A DNA stretch of 21,835 nucleotides from an uncultured Clostridia bacterium (GCA_937914725.1 CALDMJ010000093.1:1-21835); one strand, 5' to 3'; positions 1 through 7,448 are shown, counted from the stretch's first letter. A program made the numbers and translations. The notes: generated by a model from the letters alone, not told the origin.

Positions 1-1
1 A

Positions 2-70
2 AAAGCGTCCATATTACTAATACTAATTTTGCTGAGAATAAAAAATGTGCAAAAGGAGTATGTAATATGA
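2..70 (+). CDS. 3' end of an upstream gene (partial), hydrophobic C-terminal tail
   Basis: This frame is open from the window edge to a TGA at 68-70 and reads as a hydrophobic run (ILLILILL) followed by a basic stretch (RIKN), as a C-terminal membrane anchor with a short cytoplasmic tail would. Its stop overlaps the next start codon by four bases (ATGA, 67-70), the usual signature of translational coupling. With only 22 codons visible this could be chance: the frame of the next gene is also open to the edge. Confidence 0.33.
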   Translation, partial: KASILLILILLRIKNVQKEYVI

Positions 71-1089
71 AAAATCAACAATATAAACAAAATACAAAAT
101 CAAATAACAATAAAATATTTGCTAACAATAAAACATTTGCCATAGCGCTTTTAATGTGGCTTTTTGCTTTGGCACTGTGTTTTGCGGTGGTACTGTGGAA
201 CAATGAAAATGAATGTGATTTTAGTAGTGTTGATGCGGGCGCAACAAAGTATTTTTATTTGCTTATTGATCTCAATTTAAATGACAAAAGCGCTGAAGAT
301 ATTATCTCTAGTATATCAGCAGATTGTGATTATAAACTTGCTTTATTTGGTGGAGATGGTGCCAATGCTTCTGCGACAGGTAGTTTTACTAAACTTGATT
401 CAGCGCTTTATAATGGGTTTCAAGCGACTATTGAACACACAGACTATATATTATATCTTGATTTTGGTTATGGGATTTCTGGAGATAACGCTTCAACGGT
501 GCTTGTATCTGCTAACTTGACAAATGTATATAATGCGTTTAACGTTGCGGGGAAACCTTACAATAAATTATTTAAAGGGTTTACCTTATTCTATCCTACT
601 TCATCGGGGACTTCAAATGAAACTACAATCACTGTTAGCGATGGTTCTTGTATTTTTCAATCTACTGAAAATATGTACTTACTTCCTTCTTGGGGTAGCA
701 ATGGTGAAGACACTTGCGGCGGCTTCATTCTACACGCAGAGTGGGAGTATGTTAAACCGACAAATGCCGATGTGACAGTCAATATTGCGGTGCAGGGGGC
801 AAACAATAGCGGCGTCATTGTTTATTTGCAGAAAGACGGCGTTATGCTTGCGCAGTTGGCACAAGCAAGCAATGGGAGCATTGTTATCAAAAATCTAAAC
901 ATTGGCGAAACCTATGAACTACTAATCAGTAAGCCTTATATGTGGTCAATAACTGCAACGGGCTCGGGAGAACTTTCGGGTTGTAAGTATACTATCACCG
1001 TAGGTGACCCGACAAACGACGCAAATATTAATGTTATTACTCTATCATTTAGCGGGGGAGGAACTTCCAACAACGTCATAATATTGTAG
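67..1089 (+). CDS. Secreted or membrane-anchored protein of unknown function
   Basis: I do not recognise the family. The 340-aa product has a basic, Asn/Lys-rich N-terminus, then one hydrophobic segment (about residues 24-43) acting as an uncleaved anchor or signal peptide. The rest is an extracellular-type, Ser/Thr/Asn/Gly-rich beta sequence. About residues 236-330 (VTVNIAVQG... GVIVYLQKDG ... NLNIGETYELLIS) resemble a Cna-B/prealbumin-like beta sandwich of surface adhesins; that is inference from pattern only. It ends in a Gly/Ser-rich segment without an LPXTG motif. AAAGGAG at about 52-57 supports the ATG at 67, although the frame is open to the window edge. It may be the last gene of an operon entering from the left; no terminator follows. 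Confidence 0.72.
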   Translation: MKNQQYKQNTKSNNNKIFANNKTFAIALLMWLFALALCFAVVLWNNENECDFSSVDAGATKYFYLLIDLNLNDKSAEDIISSISADCDYKLALFGGDGANASATGSFTKLDSALYNGFQATIEHTDYILYLDFGYGISGDNASTVLVSANLTNVYNAFNVAGKPYNKLFKGFTLFYPTSSGTSNETTITVSDGSCIFQSTENMYLLPSWGSNGEDTCGGFILHAEWEYVKPTNADVTVNIAVQGANNSGVIVYLQKDGVMLAQLAQASNGSIVIKNLNIGETYELLISKPYMWSITATGSGELSGCKYTITVGDPTNDANINVITLSFSGGGTSNNVIIL

Positions 1090-1171
1090 AGGTTTTGCGC
1101 GGGAAGTTCGCGACGAATGATTTGATTTCACTATAAGTTTAATTAAGGGCGGTTCATTATGTGAGGAATGC

Positions 1172-1316
1172 CGTGCGACACGTGTTGAGTGCTAGCGCGA
1201 CTAGTCCAAAAGACATTAAGTAATTTATCGTTGCCGTGTGACGGGCGATGAGCGAGACACCGAAATTTTAGAGAAAGAACGCGTTTCATTACACGTGTGA
1301 TGTGTGATGAACGGAG
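1172..1316. repeat. Three imperfect direct repeats, about 60 bp apart, in a 325-bp non-coding stretch
   Basis: The stretch 1090-1414 has no convincing gene. Related G+C-richer segments begin at about 1172, 1235 and 1294. The last two are clearest: CGTGTGACGGGCGATGAGCG against CGTGTGATGTGTGATGAACG. The first copy (CGTGCGACACGTGTTGAG) is weaker. A 75-codon minus-strand frame across it looks spurious. It could be a decayed dispersed repeat or a structured RNA; function unknown. Confidence 0.3.
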
Positions 1317-1414
1317 CGGGTGCGCGTTTATATCTCGTAAAATATGTTTATATAGTTTTGAAAAAAACATTGAAAATTCAGTGCAGTTAATTTGACAATG
1401 TAGTCGTCAAATAA

Positions 1415-1443
1415 TTGCATTTTTTTTCAATTTATTGTATAAT
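1415..1443 (+). promoter_or_regulatory. Sigma-A-type promoter of the GT2-like gene
   Basis: TTGCAT (1415-1420), a 17-bp T-rich spacer and a perfect TATAAT (1438-1443) predict a transcription start near 1450. The ATG at 1435 lies inside this promoter, so translation must begin downstream, at 1516. Confidence 0.75.
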
Positions 1444-1515
1444 AAAATTACATTCAGCAAAATATATTATAATGTTTGTTATAGATTGCCGTCGAATGTC
1501 GATGAAGGAGAAAAA

Positions 1516-3006
1516 ATGAAATTATCAGTTGTTGTACCATTATTTAATCACGCGGAAAACATTTATTCATTTATCGACGAAGTGGACGCGCGCGCGCAAA
1601 CTCTTTCCGACGTACACGAAATCATTGTGACGACAAATCAAGATTTTGAGTTTGTTGAAAAATTGCACGACCGCTTGAAAGGCAAAGCCCACATAATTGC
1701 AGTTCGTGAAAGTGACGACTATCAGCAAGTCGTTATGGCGGGCGTGGATAGGGCAAGCGGTGACGCAACAATTATAATGACGCCCGAGTATGCTCCCGAA
1801 CTGATGGACGATATGGTAAACGAGTGGCGCGCTGGCAAAGAAGTTGTTTGCCTAAGGCGCAAACACGGCAAGTTTGGGCAATTCATCACAAAAATGCGCC
1901 TCAAAATTTACAACCTTTTCTTGTTTATGTTCGGAGATATTTTCAGCATCGGCATCTTGAAAGACGCGCAACTGCTCGACAAAAAAATAGTCGACAAAAT
2001 GAAAGCGGAACAAGATTTGGCGCACCGAATTAGAACGATGTATGCGCCGCTCGATTGCAACACGGCGGTCTTTAATATCGACCATTCAATTGAAAAGTTT
2101 GAAACAAAAGGCACGCCTAAATTTGACTTTTGGCTCGGCGCGACTGGTGCGGTTGTGACACTACTAGCAATGATAACTGCGTTTGCGCTCGCAGGCGCAT
2201 TGCACGCGCCAATTTGGTTTTGGACAATCGTTATCATATTTGGCTTAATCTTCGAGTTTGTGTTTATAGCGCTGCTTGTTAACGCGACGGCGCGGGTCAA
2301 AATTGGGATACTACATAATGTGGATGAGCAAGGGCGCATTTACAACGCCGTGCAAGAGTATCACAAAGAAAATAGTTTTGACGAAAAGACAGAGCAGTCG
2401 CAAATATTGCTAAAAACTGAACCCGAACCGAAAAAATCAGCCGCTTCGCGCAAAACCGCGACGAAAAAAGCAGTCACTGAAAAACCAGCATCTGCAAAGA
2501 AAGCGGAGAAAGCAGATGTTTCGCACAAAGTTACAGGACAAGAAACAAAACACAAAGAACCCCCTAAAAACGTCGTTGCTAAAAACGTAGTAACACCCAA
2601 AGATGAGGCCGTAAAGAATGTTTCTGCAACGGAAACAACTAGAAAGGCAGCATCAAAAAAAGTAACGGCTAAAACGGTAGATGCCGAAAAAGAAAATGCT
2701 CCAAAGCAAGCCGCAAAAAAGGTGACTAAAAAAGCGGTTACCAAATCTGCGATGGATGAAAAAGAAACGACTGCAAAAACAGCCAAAAAAACATCCACAA
2801 AGTCAGCAACCCCAAAGGAAGTTGAACGAATAGAAACTGCACCTACAAGTAAAGTGGAAGATGGCGCTGAAAAAACACCCAAAAAGGTTACAGTCAAAAA
2901 AACAACGCCAACAAAGACTGGTGCAAAAACGGCAACAAAAAAGTTGGCTGAGAAAACACCAACAACTAGAAAGACTACCAAGAAAACAACAGTGGGAAAT
3001 GAATAA
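1516..3006 (+). CDS. GtrB/DPM1-like family 2 glycosyltransferase homologue, probably inactive, with histone-H1-like tail
   Basis: The 496-aa product starts like a GT2 enzyme (KLSVVVPLFNHAENI). About residues 1-190 follow the polyprenyl-phosphate sugar transferase (GtrB/DPM1) pattern up to GDATIIMTPEYAPELMDDM, where active members have MDADLQDPPELI. The Asp-x-Asp that binds metal and nucleotide-sugar is therefore replaced, suggesting a pseudoenzyme. Two membrane segments follow (about 205-229 and 232-255), as in GtrB. From about 295 to the end is a low-complexity Lys/Ala/Thr-rich region (KKATAKK-like units) resembling histone H1 and bacterial Hc1/AlgP-type tails, probably cytoplasmic and able to bind DNA, RNA or anionic polymer. 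Start choice: GAAGGAG at 1504-1510 precedes ATG 1516, and the earlier in-frame ATG lies in the promoter. It is a single-gene unit with its own promoter and terminator. Confidence 0.8.
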   Translation: MKLSVVVPLFNHAENIYSFIDEVDARAQTLSDVHEIIVTTNQDFEFVEKLHDRLKGKAHIIAVRESDDYQQVVMAGVDRASGDATIIMTPEYAPELMDDMVNEWRAGKEVVCLRRKHGKFGQFITKMRLKIYNLFLFMFGDIFSIGILKDAQLLDKKIVDKMKAEQDLAHRIRTMYAPLDCNTAVFNIDHSIEKFETKGTPKFDFWLGATGAVVTLLAMITAFALAGALHAPIWFWTIVIIFGLIFEFVFIALLVNATARVKIGILHNVDEQGRIYNAVQEYHKENSFDEKTEQSQILLKTEPEPKKSAASRKTATKKAVTEKPASAKKAEKADVSHKVTGQETKHKEPPKNVVAKNVVTPKDEAVKNVSATETTRKAASKKVTAKTVDAEKENAPKQAAKKVTKKAVTKSAMDEKETTAKTAKKTSTKSATPKEVERIETAPTSKVEDGAEKTPKKVTVKKTTPTKTGAKTATKKLAEKTPTTRKTTKKTTVGNE

Positions 3007-3009
3007 AAA

Positions 3010-3046
3010 ATAACATATCGCGAATTTTGCGATATGTTATTTTTTT
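3010..3046. terminator. Bidirectional intrinsic terminator between convergent genes
   Basis: A perfect 12-bp stem (3010-3021 with 3029-3040) and a 7-base loop are followed by a T run. The A run at 3005-3010 supplies the T tract for the minus strand. It serves both the GT2-like gene and the lipoprotein gene. Confidence 0.88.
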
Positions 3047-3056
3047 GTGTTAGCAA

Positions 3057-4136
3057 TTATTCATTACTCGTTACAATGAGTGTTAAAGTATAGCCATTTT
3101 GAATAAACGATAATTGACCATTCTTGTATTGATTGAAACCGGTTGCCGTTGAGCCACTGCCAACGGTTTCACTAAGTGTGAACCAAACACTGTTTGCAGG
3201 TGTTGCGTCATCGACGATTCCAAACGATACAAAGTATTTGTGCCCGACAGCATAAGTCAAATTGATTGAAATTTTGTCATTGTCAATTTTTTGATTTTCA
3301 AATGAAATAAATTCTTCTACATTCATACCATTTATATAGTTTTGGTCATTGAAAGAGATGTAGAAGTTGGTGTCTTGATTTTTATATTTTGTTGGCAAAT
3401 TGCTCGTGTCAAAAATAATTGTTTCCGTCCACGTTTCAACATTGATTGTGTCAGCAACTGTCAATTTGATGACGAGTGTGCCTCTTTGTGACGAACTATT
3501 GCCGTTTGTGAGTGCGATTGTGACCCACGTTGTGCCATTATGAATTTTTGTTGTATCAACAACAAGGTTTGTGCCATTGATGATATTGCTTTGGCTTTGA
3601 AAACTATTTTCTAAAGTGAAAGCGTCGTTTGGAATAACGTTTTGGTTTGATGAGGTGATTTCATAGTTTAAAATTGTCATATATGACGCGTTTAGCGAAA
3701 TATACATACTGCAGTTGCCGTTGTTTGGAACAAGCGTTTTTGTGTTAGAAGATGAGAACGCTGCAAAAGGACGTGAAGTCGAATCGGTTGCAAGCACTTC
3801 CACATAATCTTCAAGAACTGCTGAAACTGTTACATTTTTTGTGAGAATAAATGCAAATGTTGTGTCATTTTGTCGGCTTGCTCTGTCAGTTCCGCTTTCA
3901 CTGCTATAAGTCACAGCGGTCAGTTTCTTTTCAAAATTTTTGAGTTCTACGGTAATAGTAACTGTATCTCCAAAAACACCTTCAGCCATATTTGACGTAA
4001 GTGAATAATCTTCGGATTGTGTGAGTGTGATTTTGTACTTAGTTTCTTCAGGAGGTTTGTCGCTGCCGCATCCAACAAAAGTGAGTGCGCAAACGAGTGC
4101 AACCATTGAAAGTATAATGCTTTTAATTTTGTTCAT
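3057..4136 (-). CDS. Surface lipoprotein of unknown function with an InlB-B-repeat-like domain
   Basis: The 359-aa product has a basic N-terminus, a hydrophobic core and a lipobox-like FVGC with the lipidation Cys at residue 23, so it should be anchored to the outer face of the membrane. About residues 34-95 (TLTQSEDYSLTSN ... GDTVTITVEL ... NVTVSAVLEDY) resemble the divergent InlB B-repeat found in Firmicutes surface proteins. The remainder is Asn/Ser/Thr-rich beta sequence with no family I recognise and no catalytic motif. AGGAG lies about 6 bases upstream of the ATG. The gene has its own promoter about 120 bp upstream and a shared bidirectional terminator. A substrate-binding or adhesive role is possible but not shown. 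Confidence 0.8.
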   Translation of the reverse strand: MNKIKSIILSMVALVCALTFVGCGSDKPPEETKYKITLTQSEDYSLTSNMAEGVFGDTVTITVELKNFEKKLTAVTYSSESGTDRASRQNDTTFAFILTKNVTVSAVLEDYVEVLATDSTSRPFAAFSSSNTKTLVPNNGNCSMYISLNASYMTILNYEITSSNQNVIPNDAFTLENSFQSQSNIINGTNLVVDTTKIHNGTTWVTIALTNGNSSSQRGTLVIKLTVADTINVETWTETIIFDTSNLPTKYKNQDTNFYISFNDQNYINGMNVEEFISFENQKIDNDKISINLTYAVGHKYFVSFGIVDDATPANSVWFTLSETVGSGSTATGFNQYKNGQLSFIQNGYTLTLIVTSNE

Positions 4137-4257
4137 AATGCTTCTCCTATTATATTATGTTTTTCATAATGCTGGCGAATATGTATGCAAAATGGATTTG
4201 ACAAACATTAGAAATTTGTATCATTTGATTTAAATACCCCAACATTTTACACGCGAA

Positions 4258-4286
4258 ATTATAGCATAATTTACTTTTCAATGCAA
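4258..4286 (-). promoter_or_regulatory. Promoter of the lipoprotein gene
   Basis: On the minus strand: TTGCAT (4281-4286), 17 bp, TATAAT (4258-4263), with an extended -10 TGC just before the -10 box. It implies a leader of about 115 bases before the start codon; I see no riboswitch in it. Confidence 0.7.
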
Positions 4287-4334
4287 ATATTTTGCCCTAT
4301 ATTTTGCTACTAAACGATCTACAAACACTATAAA

Positions 4335-4366
4335 CACAAAAAACGGCTATTTTGCCGTTTTTTGTG
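4335..4366. terminator. Intrinsic terminator downstream of the XRE regulator
   Basis: A perfect 13-bp stem (4335-4347 with 4354-4366) with a 6-base loop has A/T runs inside its base on both sides. It lies 46 bp past the stop of the minus-strand regulator gene and would also stop transcription entering from the left. Confidence 0.75.
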
Positions 4367-4411
4367 CTTGTTTTAGTGCTTTTTTCATCAAATATACCTA
4401 ATATGCAGTTC

Positions 4412-4837
4412 TCAATTTGTTCTGCCGATGAGTTTATCAATGCTGCAGTCAAGGTAGTTTGAAATTTCTATGAGTGTGGAGAAAAGCGGAAGTGCGCCAT
4501 TTTTCCATAATGTGAAGCAGGCGGTGGAGTAGTTGAGGGCATAACACAGGTGGCGCTTTGGTATATTTTGTGTTTCTAGAAAACTGACTAGATTGTCATA
4601 AAAGTTTATCTCCCATTCTTTAGGTGGAATGAAAATAGGTTCAACTTCTTTTCCAGCAAGGTAGTCGAGGCTTAGTTGGAGCGCGTCCGCGATTCTAACT
4701 GCAGTTTTAAATGTTGGTTCACTTCGATTTAGGCGAGAAATTGCCATTTGGCTGACACCTGCAATTTTTGCGAGTTCATTACCTGATAACTTTCGCGAGT
4801 TCATAATTTCTTGCAAATTTTCTCCAAATATTGACAT
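4412..4837 (-). CDS. Transcriptional regulator with two tandem XRE/Cro-C1 helix-turn-helix domains
   Basis: The 141-aa product holds two XRE-type DNA-binding domains. The first (about residues 6-62) has ELAKIAGVSQMAISRLNRSE then TAVRIADALQLSLDYLAG. The second, more diverged (about 80-138), has HLCYALNYSTACFTLWKNG then TLIEISNYLDCSIDKLIG. No peptidase, sensor or dimerisation domain is seen. An earlier in-frame TTG (4888) would add 17 residues with no family resemblance; ATG at 4837 begins MSIFGENLQEIM, typical for the family, though its ribosome site (TAGGT) is weak. It is divergent from two tiny genes, with the shared control region between. Autoregulation and repression of those genes is the likely role (inference). 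Confidence 0.83.
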   Translation of the reverse strand: MSIFGENLQEIMNSRKLSGNELAKIAGVSQMAISRLNRSEPTFKTAVRIADALQLSLDYLAGKEVEPIFIPPKEWEINFYDNLVSFLETQNIPKRHLCYALNYSTACFTLWKNGALPLFSTLIEISNYLDCSIDKLIGRTN

Positions 4838-4887
4838 AAATTTACCTATAATTATAATTTCAACGAATTTTAGGAAAAATATTCGCA

Positions 4888-4923
4888 AAAACGCTTTACT
4901 AAACGCGAAATAAGCGCTATAAT
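4888..4923 (+). promoter_or_regulatory. Promoter of the tiny-gene operon with candidate operator half-sites
   Basis: TTTACT (4895-4900), 17 bp, TATAAT (4918-4923) face the two tiny genes. Evenly spaced GCG-containing motifs (ACGC at 4891, ACGC at 4903, AGCGC at 4913) occupy the promoter, 10-12 bp apart, and are candidate binding sites for the divergent tandem-XRE regulator. The operator part is inference. Confidence 0.5.
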
Positions 4924-4985
4924 ATAAGTAATGTAGGGAAATTTATTGAAAAGGAGTGGGATTAAAAATAATAAGGAGGGAACTT

Positions 4986-5117
4986 ATGAATACTATGGAA
5001 TATTTGCTGCAAATATTGAGCAGTGAACTTTCAAATAACGTGTTTATGATAGACGGCAAAATTGTTGTTCAGTTGAATGACAACACGGCGGTTGTTTTGA
5101 CTGAAAGCAAGGAATAG
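4986..5117 (+). CDS. Small protein of unknown function (43 aa)
   Basis: ATG 4986 is preceded by a near-perfect AAGGAGG (4973-4979) and a good promoter. The product has an amphipathic N-terminal helix (MEYLLQILSSELS) followed by a short beta-hairpin-like stretch FMIDGKIVVQLNDNTAVV. No transmembrane segment or signal peptide. It shares a helix plus F-x-I-x-GK-x-V layout with the next small protein, so the two may be distant paralogues. Function unknown; control by the divergent XRE regulator is likely. Confidence 0.62.
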   Translation: MNTMEYLLQILSSELSNNVFMIDGKIVVQLNDNTAVVLTESKE

Positions 5118-5186
5118 ACGCATTTATAAAAATGTAGCACAAGCAAATTAAAAATGGGCACAATAAGAGAAAAGGGGAAAGAAATA

Positions 5187-5351
5187 ATGGATAAAACCAA
5201 GATAACAATCAATAATTATGAAGAATTTAAGCAATACTTGCGCGAACTCATTGAAGTTGATTTTGACGATGCAATTTTTGGTAACGGCTTTATTGTCATC
5301 AATGGTAAGCGTATTGAATTTTGCAATGTTCCGCAAAAAAATAAACAATAA
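5187..5351 (+). CDS. Small protein of unknown function (54 aa)
   Basis: ATG 5187 follows AAAGGGGAAA (5171-5180); an in-frame ATG at 5154 lacks a good ribosome site and is less likely. The acidic product has a helix (NYEEFKQYLRELIEV) and then GFIVINGKRIEFCNVP, resembling the layout of the 43-aa protein 70 bp upstream. Same direction, probably one transcript. No terminator is evident after it. No known family recognised. Confidence 0.6.
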   Translation: MDKTKITINNYEEFKQYLRELIEVDFDDAIFGNGFIVINGKRIEFCNVPQKNKQ

Positions 5352-5490
5352 TGAAAACATTATCAATTTTTGTGGTGTGCTAATATTATGTATCACGAAA
5401 TTTAGAAATGATAAGTTCTAAAAGTGAATTTATTTATCATAAATCAAATTTAATTAACGATTTAGAAAAGGTTAAACTGTAAGTCTATAC

Positions 5491-5519
5491 AATAGTTGCG
5501 GCAAATGCACCTATTGTGC
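5491..5519. other. Interrupted inverted repeat upstream of the LRR1 promoter
   Basis: ACAATAG (5491-5497) pairs with CTATTGT (5513-5519), with TGC/GCA pairing inside after one mismatch. It sits 7 bp before a -35 box. It may be a regulator site or a weak terminator of the small-gene operon; the adjacent bases are not a clean T run. Confidence 0.35.
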
Positions 5520-5526
5520 AAAACGT

Positions 5527-5555
5527 TTGACTTTTTTCTTTTTTTTGAGTACAAT
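5527..5555 (+). promoter_or_regulatory. Promoter of LRR1
   Basis: TTGACT (5527-5532), a 17-bp almost all-T spacer, and TACAAT (5550-5555) predict a start near 5562 and an 80-base leader to the GTG start. The homopolymeric T tracts in the spacer could vary in length and tune expression (inference). Confidence 0.65.
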
Positions 5556-5642
5556 TATACTTGAACTAAAAAATGTGCGAAAAAAATTATCAAAATGTTT
5601 ATTTTGTTTGATTTTACAAAAGATAAAGGGAGGCGAGTTGAA

Positions 5643-7004
5643 GTGGAAAAAATGGTTAAAAAACGCTTTTCTTTGAGTATGATTTTGCTTGTGGTGGTGG
5701 CTGTGCTTTGCTTGATTTTATATATTAGCATATGTGGCAGCGTCAAAGCAAGTAAAGTGGGATGCATTGCGGGAGAAAATCACGCTACTTCGGCGGAAAA
5801 TTATAATGTCATAGACGCGCAAAACGCGGATGGCGTCGGCGAAAGTGAAGAAACAACAATTCTATACACGCAAGTCAAAGACCTAATACTATATGAATAC
5901 TTGATGTTTGTGCGCGACGGTGCATATCCAACTGAGGATACTCTAACAAATAATCCACTAAAGGAAAATGATTTTGTAGAAGTAACAAAACTTGACTTGT
6001 CGGACGTGCGCGACGGCGAGCATCGCATAACAAGTGTGGATGATTTGGGACTATTCAATTTCGCCGCACTCAAAGAGTTAGATTTAAAAAATAACAACTT
6101 GACGCAAATTCGCGCTGTAACATTTGAGAGAATGACAAACCTTGACACTCTAAACCTTGAGGGCAATGCGCTCACAACGCTTGACTTTGGCAACTTGCAA
6201 AGCTTGAAAAAATTGTATGCAAATAACAACAGTTTGACATCCGTCGACCTCTCCATATTGGCAGCAGGCGGGCAAGCAAGTCTTTGCTACAACCAAATTG
6301 CCGATATTCGCAAATTAAATTTGCAAAGTGACGGCAAGGGTGCAAGTGTCGATGTTTACGGCAATAAAATTGACAACTTTATTAATGAGAAATACGGGAA
6401 TTACAATTTGATTATCGGTTTTCAGTATGAATACGTAAACTACAATGAAAAAAGTGTTGTGAAAATCTATAAAACCAGCGGGCAGGAAAATTATTATCTT
6501 GACTGTGTTAATGTCAAAACAAATGCGCATTTCCGCGTCGATGACGCAAGCAAACTTGCGCCCGCAACATACGAAATTACAATGTGCGACGAAAACGGCG
6601 CGCTTGGCTATAAAGTTTTGCCCCTCAAGATTGAGAAATCGGCGCCAACATTTGTTATCACCGATAACGCGGGGAACGAACTTGACGTGACAAAAGTCAT
6701 TACAAAAGAAACAAAAATAACGTTCAATTCAAATGATAGCAATTACAAGGTTGTGTATTCAATCAACGGCACAAGTTTTGTCGAGGGCAACACCGTCACG
6801 CTCAATAAATCTGGAACATATTCATTTTGCGTTTACGCAAAAAGCAGCGTCGGGGATAATTCACAAACCTACAGTTTTACAATCGAACTGCAGATTAGAA
6901 ACAACAACTTTTTCCAAATGCTTGGCATAATTATGGCAATCTTTGCATTTGCGATTGCAGTTTATGGCGTGATGTTTTTCTTGAACCGTAAACGTGCGGC
7001 ATAG
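5643..7004 (+). CDS. Internalin-like leucine-rich-repeat surface protein (LRR1), C-terminally anchored
   Basis: The 453-aa product has an N-terminal hydrophobic segment (about residues 10-31; signal peptide or anchor), an LRR block (about 110-230) with the LxxLxLxxN pattern (ALKELDLKNNNLTQI, NLDTLNLEGNALTTL, SLKKLYANNNSLTSV), a beta-rich region with an Ig-like pattern (about 330-410, YSINGTSFVEGNTV ... SGTYSFCVYA), and a C-terminal membrane segment (about 425-443) ending NRKRAA. The bulk therefore faces outside and a short basic tail stays inside. LRR proteins of this type bind proteins or glycans. GTG 5643 is preferred: AAAGGGAGG (5625-5633) is 9 bases away. ATG 5652 is possible; ATG 5595 has no ribosome site. 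The N-terminal part resembles that of the larger LRR protein downstream, so they are probably paralogues. Confidence 0.83.
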   Translation: MEKMVKKRFSLSMILLVVVAVLCLILYISICGSVKASKVGCIAGENHATSAENYNVIDAQNADGVGESEETTILYTQVKDLILYEYLMFVRDGAYPTEDTLTNNPLKENDFVEVTKLDLSDVRDGEHRITSVDDLGLFNFAALKELDLKNNNLTQIRAVTFERMTNLDTLNLEGNALTTLDFGNLQSLKKLYANNNSLTSVDLSILAAGGQASLCYNQIADIRKLNLQSDGKGASVDVYGNKIDNFINEKYGNYNLIIGFQYEYVNYNEKSVVKIYKTSGQENYYLDCVNVKTNAHFRVDDASKLAPATYEITMCDENGALGYKVLPLKIEKSAPTFVITDNAGNELDVTKVITKETKITFNSNDSNYKVVYSINGTSFVEGNTVTLNKSGTYSFCVYAKSSVGDNSQTYSFTIELQIRNNNFFQMLGIIMAIFAFAIAVYGVMFFLNRKRAA

Positions 7005-7018
7005 GCCGCGGCTGCAGG

Positions 7019-7183
7019 TACTGTCCCTACGTTCAATTAACTTGCGCGGACGGCGTATGAGAGCACATTCTATGGCGGTTATTGCTCGGTGGGATAGCCC
7101 ACGGCTGCAGGTTTGGTTGGTGCGACCTGTGTACTTAGTCGTCTAAAATGTGGTAAGTGACAAACCTTATTGTCATTTCGACC
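7019..7183. repeat. Dispersed repeat, copy A
   Basis: This segment of the 444-bp gene-free spacer is collinear with one near 20128-20288. Their first 41 bases (7019-7059 and 20128-20168) match at about 36 positions, and ATTGTCATTTCGACC is identical at the far end (7169-7183). Inside is a small hairpin GTGGG-ATAG-CCCAC that in the other copy reads GTGGC-ACAC-GCCAC, a paired base change. No open frame is conserved between the copies, so it is a non-coding repeat. Confidence 0.7.
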
Positions 7184-7374
7184 AATGTGGAGAGTGCCAG
7201 ACGGCACAGGTACAGGTGATGGTTGGTGCGTATATGTTATTGAGAGATGGCAACCAAACCTGCAGTCAAGGCGAGCCTTGCCGGAAGGGAGCGCGGTTTA
7301 TTATAGGTTACTCAGTTAGCGACAGCGTGTGTATATGCTAAAATTTAGTAAAAAGGTATTAACCAAACCTGCAG
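7105..7374. repeat. 14-bp motif CTGCAGGTTTGGTT in one forward and two inverted copies
   Basis: CTGCAGGTTTGGTT at 7105-7118 recurs as its exact complement AACCAAACCTGCAG at 7252-7265 and 7361-7374. This could fold alternative long stems across the LRR1-LRR2 spacer or mark nested mobile-repeat ends. Function unknown. Confidence 0.55.
7316..7344 (+). promoter_or_regulatory. Possible promoter of LRR2
   Basis: An extended -10 (TGC then TAAAAT, 7339-7344) has only a poor -35 (TTAGCG, 7316-7321) at 17 bp. It is the best candidate I see before LRR2. LRR1 has no terminator, so read-through is the alternative. Confidence 0.33.
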
Positions 7375-7448
7375 CAGTGCGCTATCGCACAAAAGTCGAA
7401 CGCAAAAACAAAGTGGTGGCACTTGAAGTTTGCAAAAGAGGATGAAAA

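Noticed and set aside
1143..1370. 75-codon minus-strand frame in the gap before the GT2-like gene
   Set aside because: No ribosome site, no recognisable composition, and it lies over imperfect non-coding repeats.
1435..1515. Earlier ATG for the GT2-like gene
   Set aside because: It lies inside the -10 region of the promoter and lacks a ribosome site; ATG 1516 has GAAGGAG and starts the family motif.
2361..3056. 231-codon minus-strand frame opposite the Lys-rich tail
   Set aside because: It is the antisense shadow of a Lys/Ala/Thr repeat (reads Phe/Val/Ala-rich), has no ribosome site and runs through the terminator hairpin.
5408..5440. ATGATAA ... TTATCAT inverted repeat after the 54-aa gene
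   Set aside because: Seven A/T-only pairs with a 19-base loop and no T run; expected by chance in such A+T-rich DNA.
7150..7341. 63-codon plus-strand frame in the LRR1-LRR2 spacer
   Set aside because: It overlaps the dispersed repeat; the second copy does not keep the frame, and no ribosome site precedes it.
7377..7390. GTGCG-CTAT-CGCAC hairpin before LRR2
   Set aside because: Five base pairs without a T run or conserved context; too little to call a terminator or operator.
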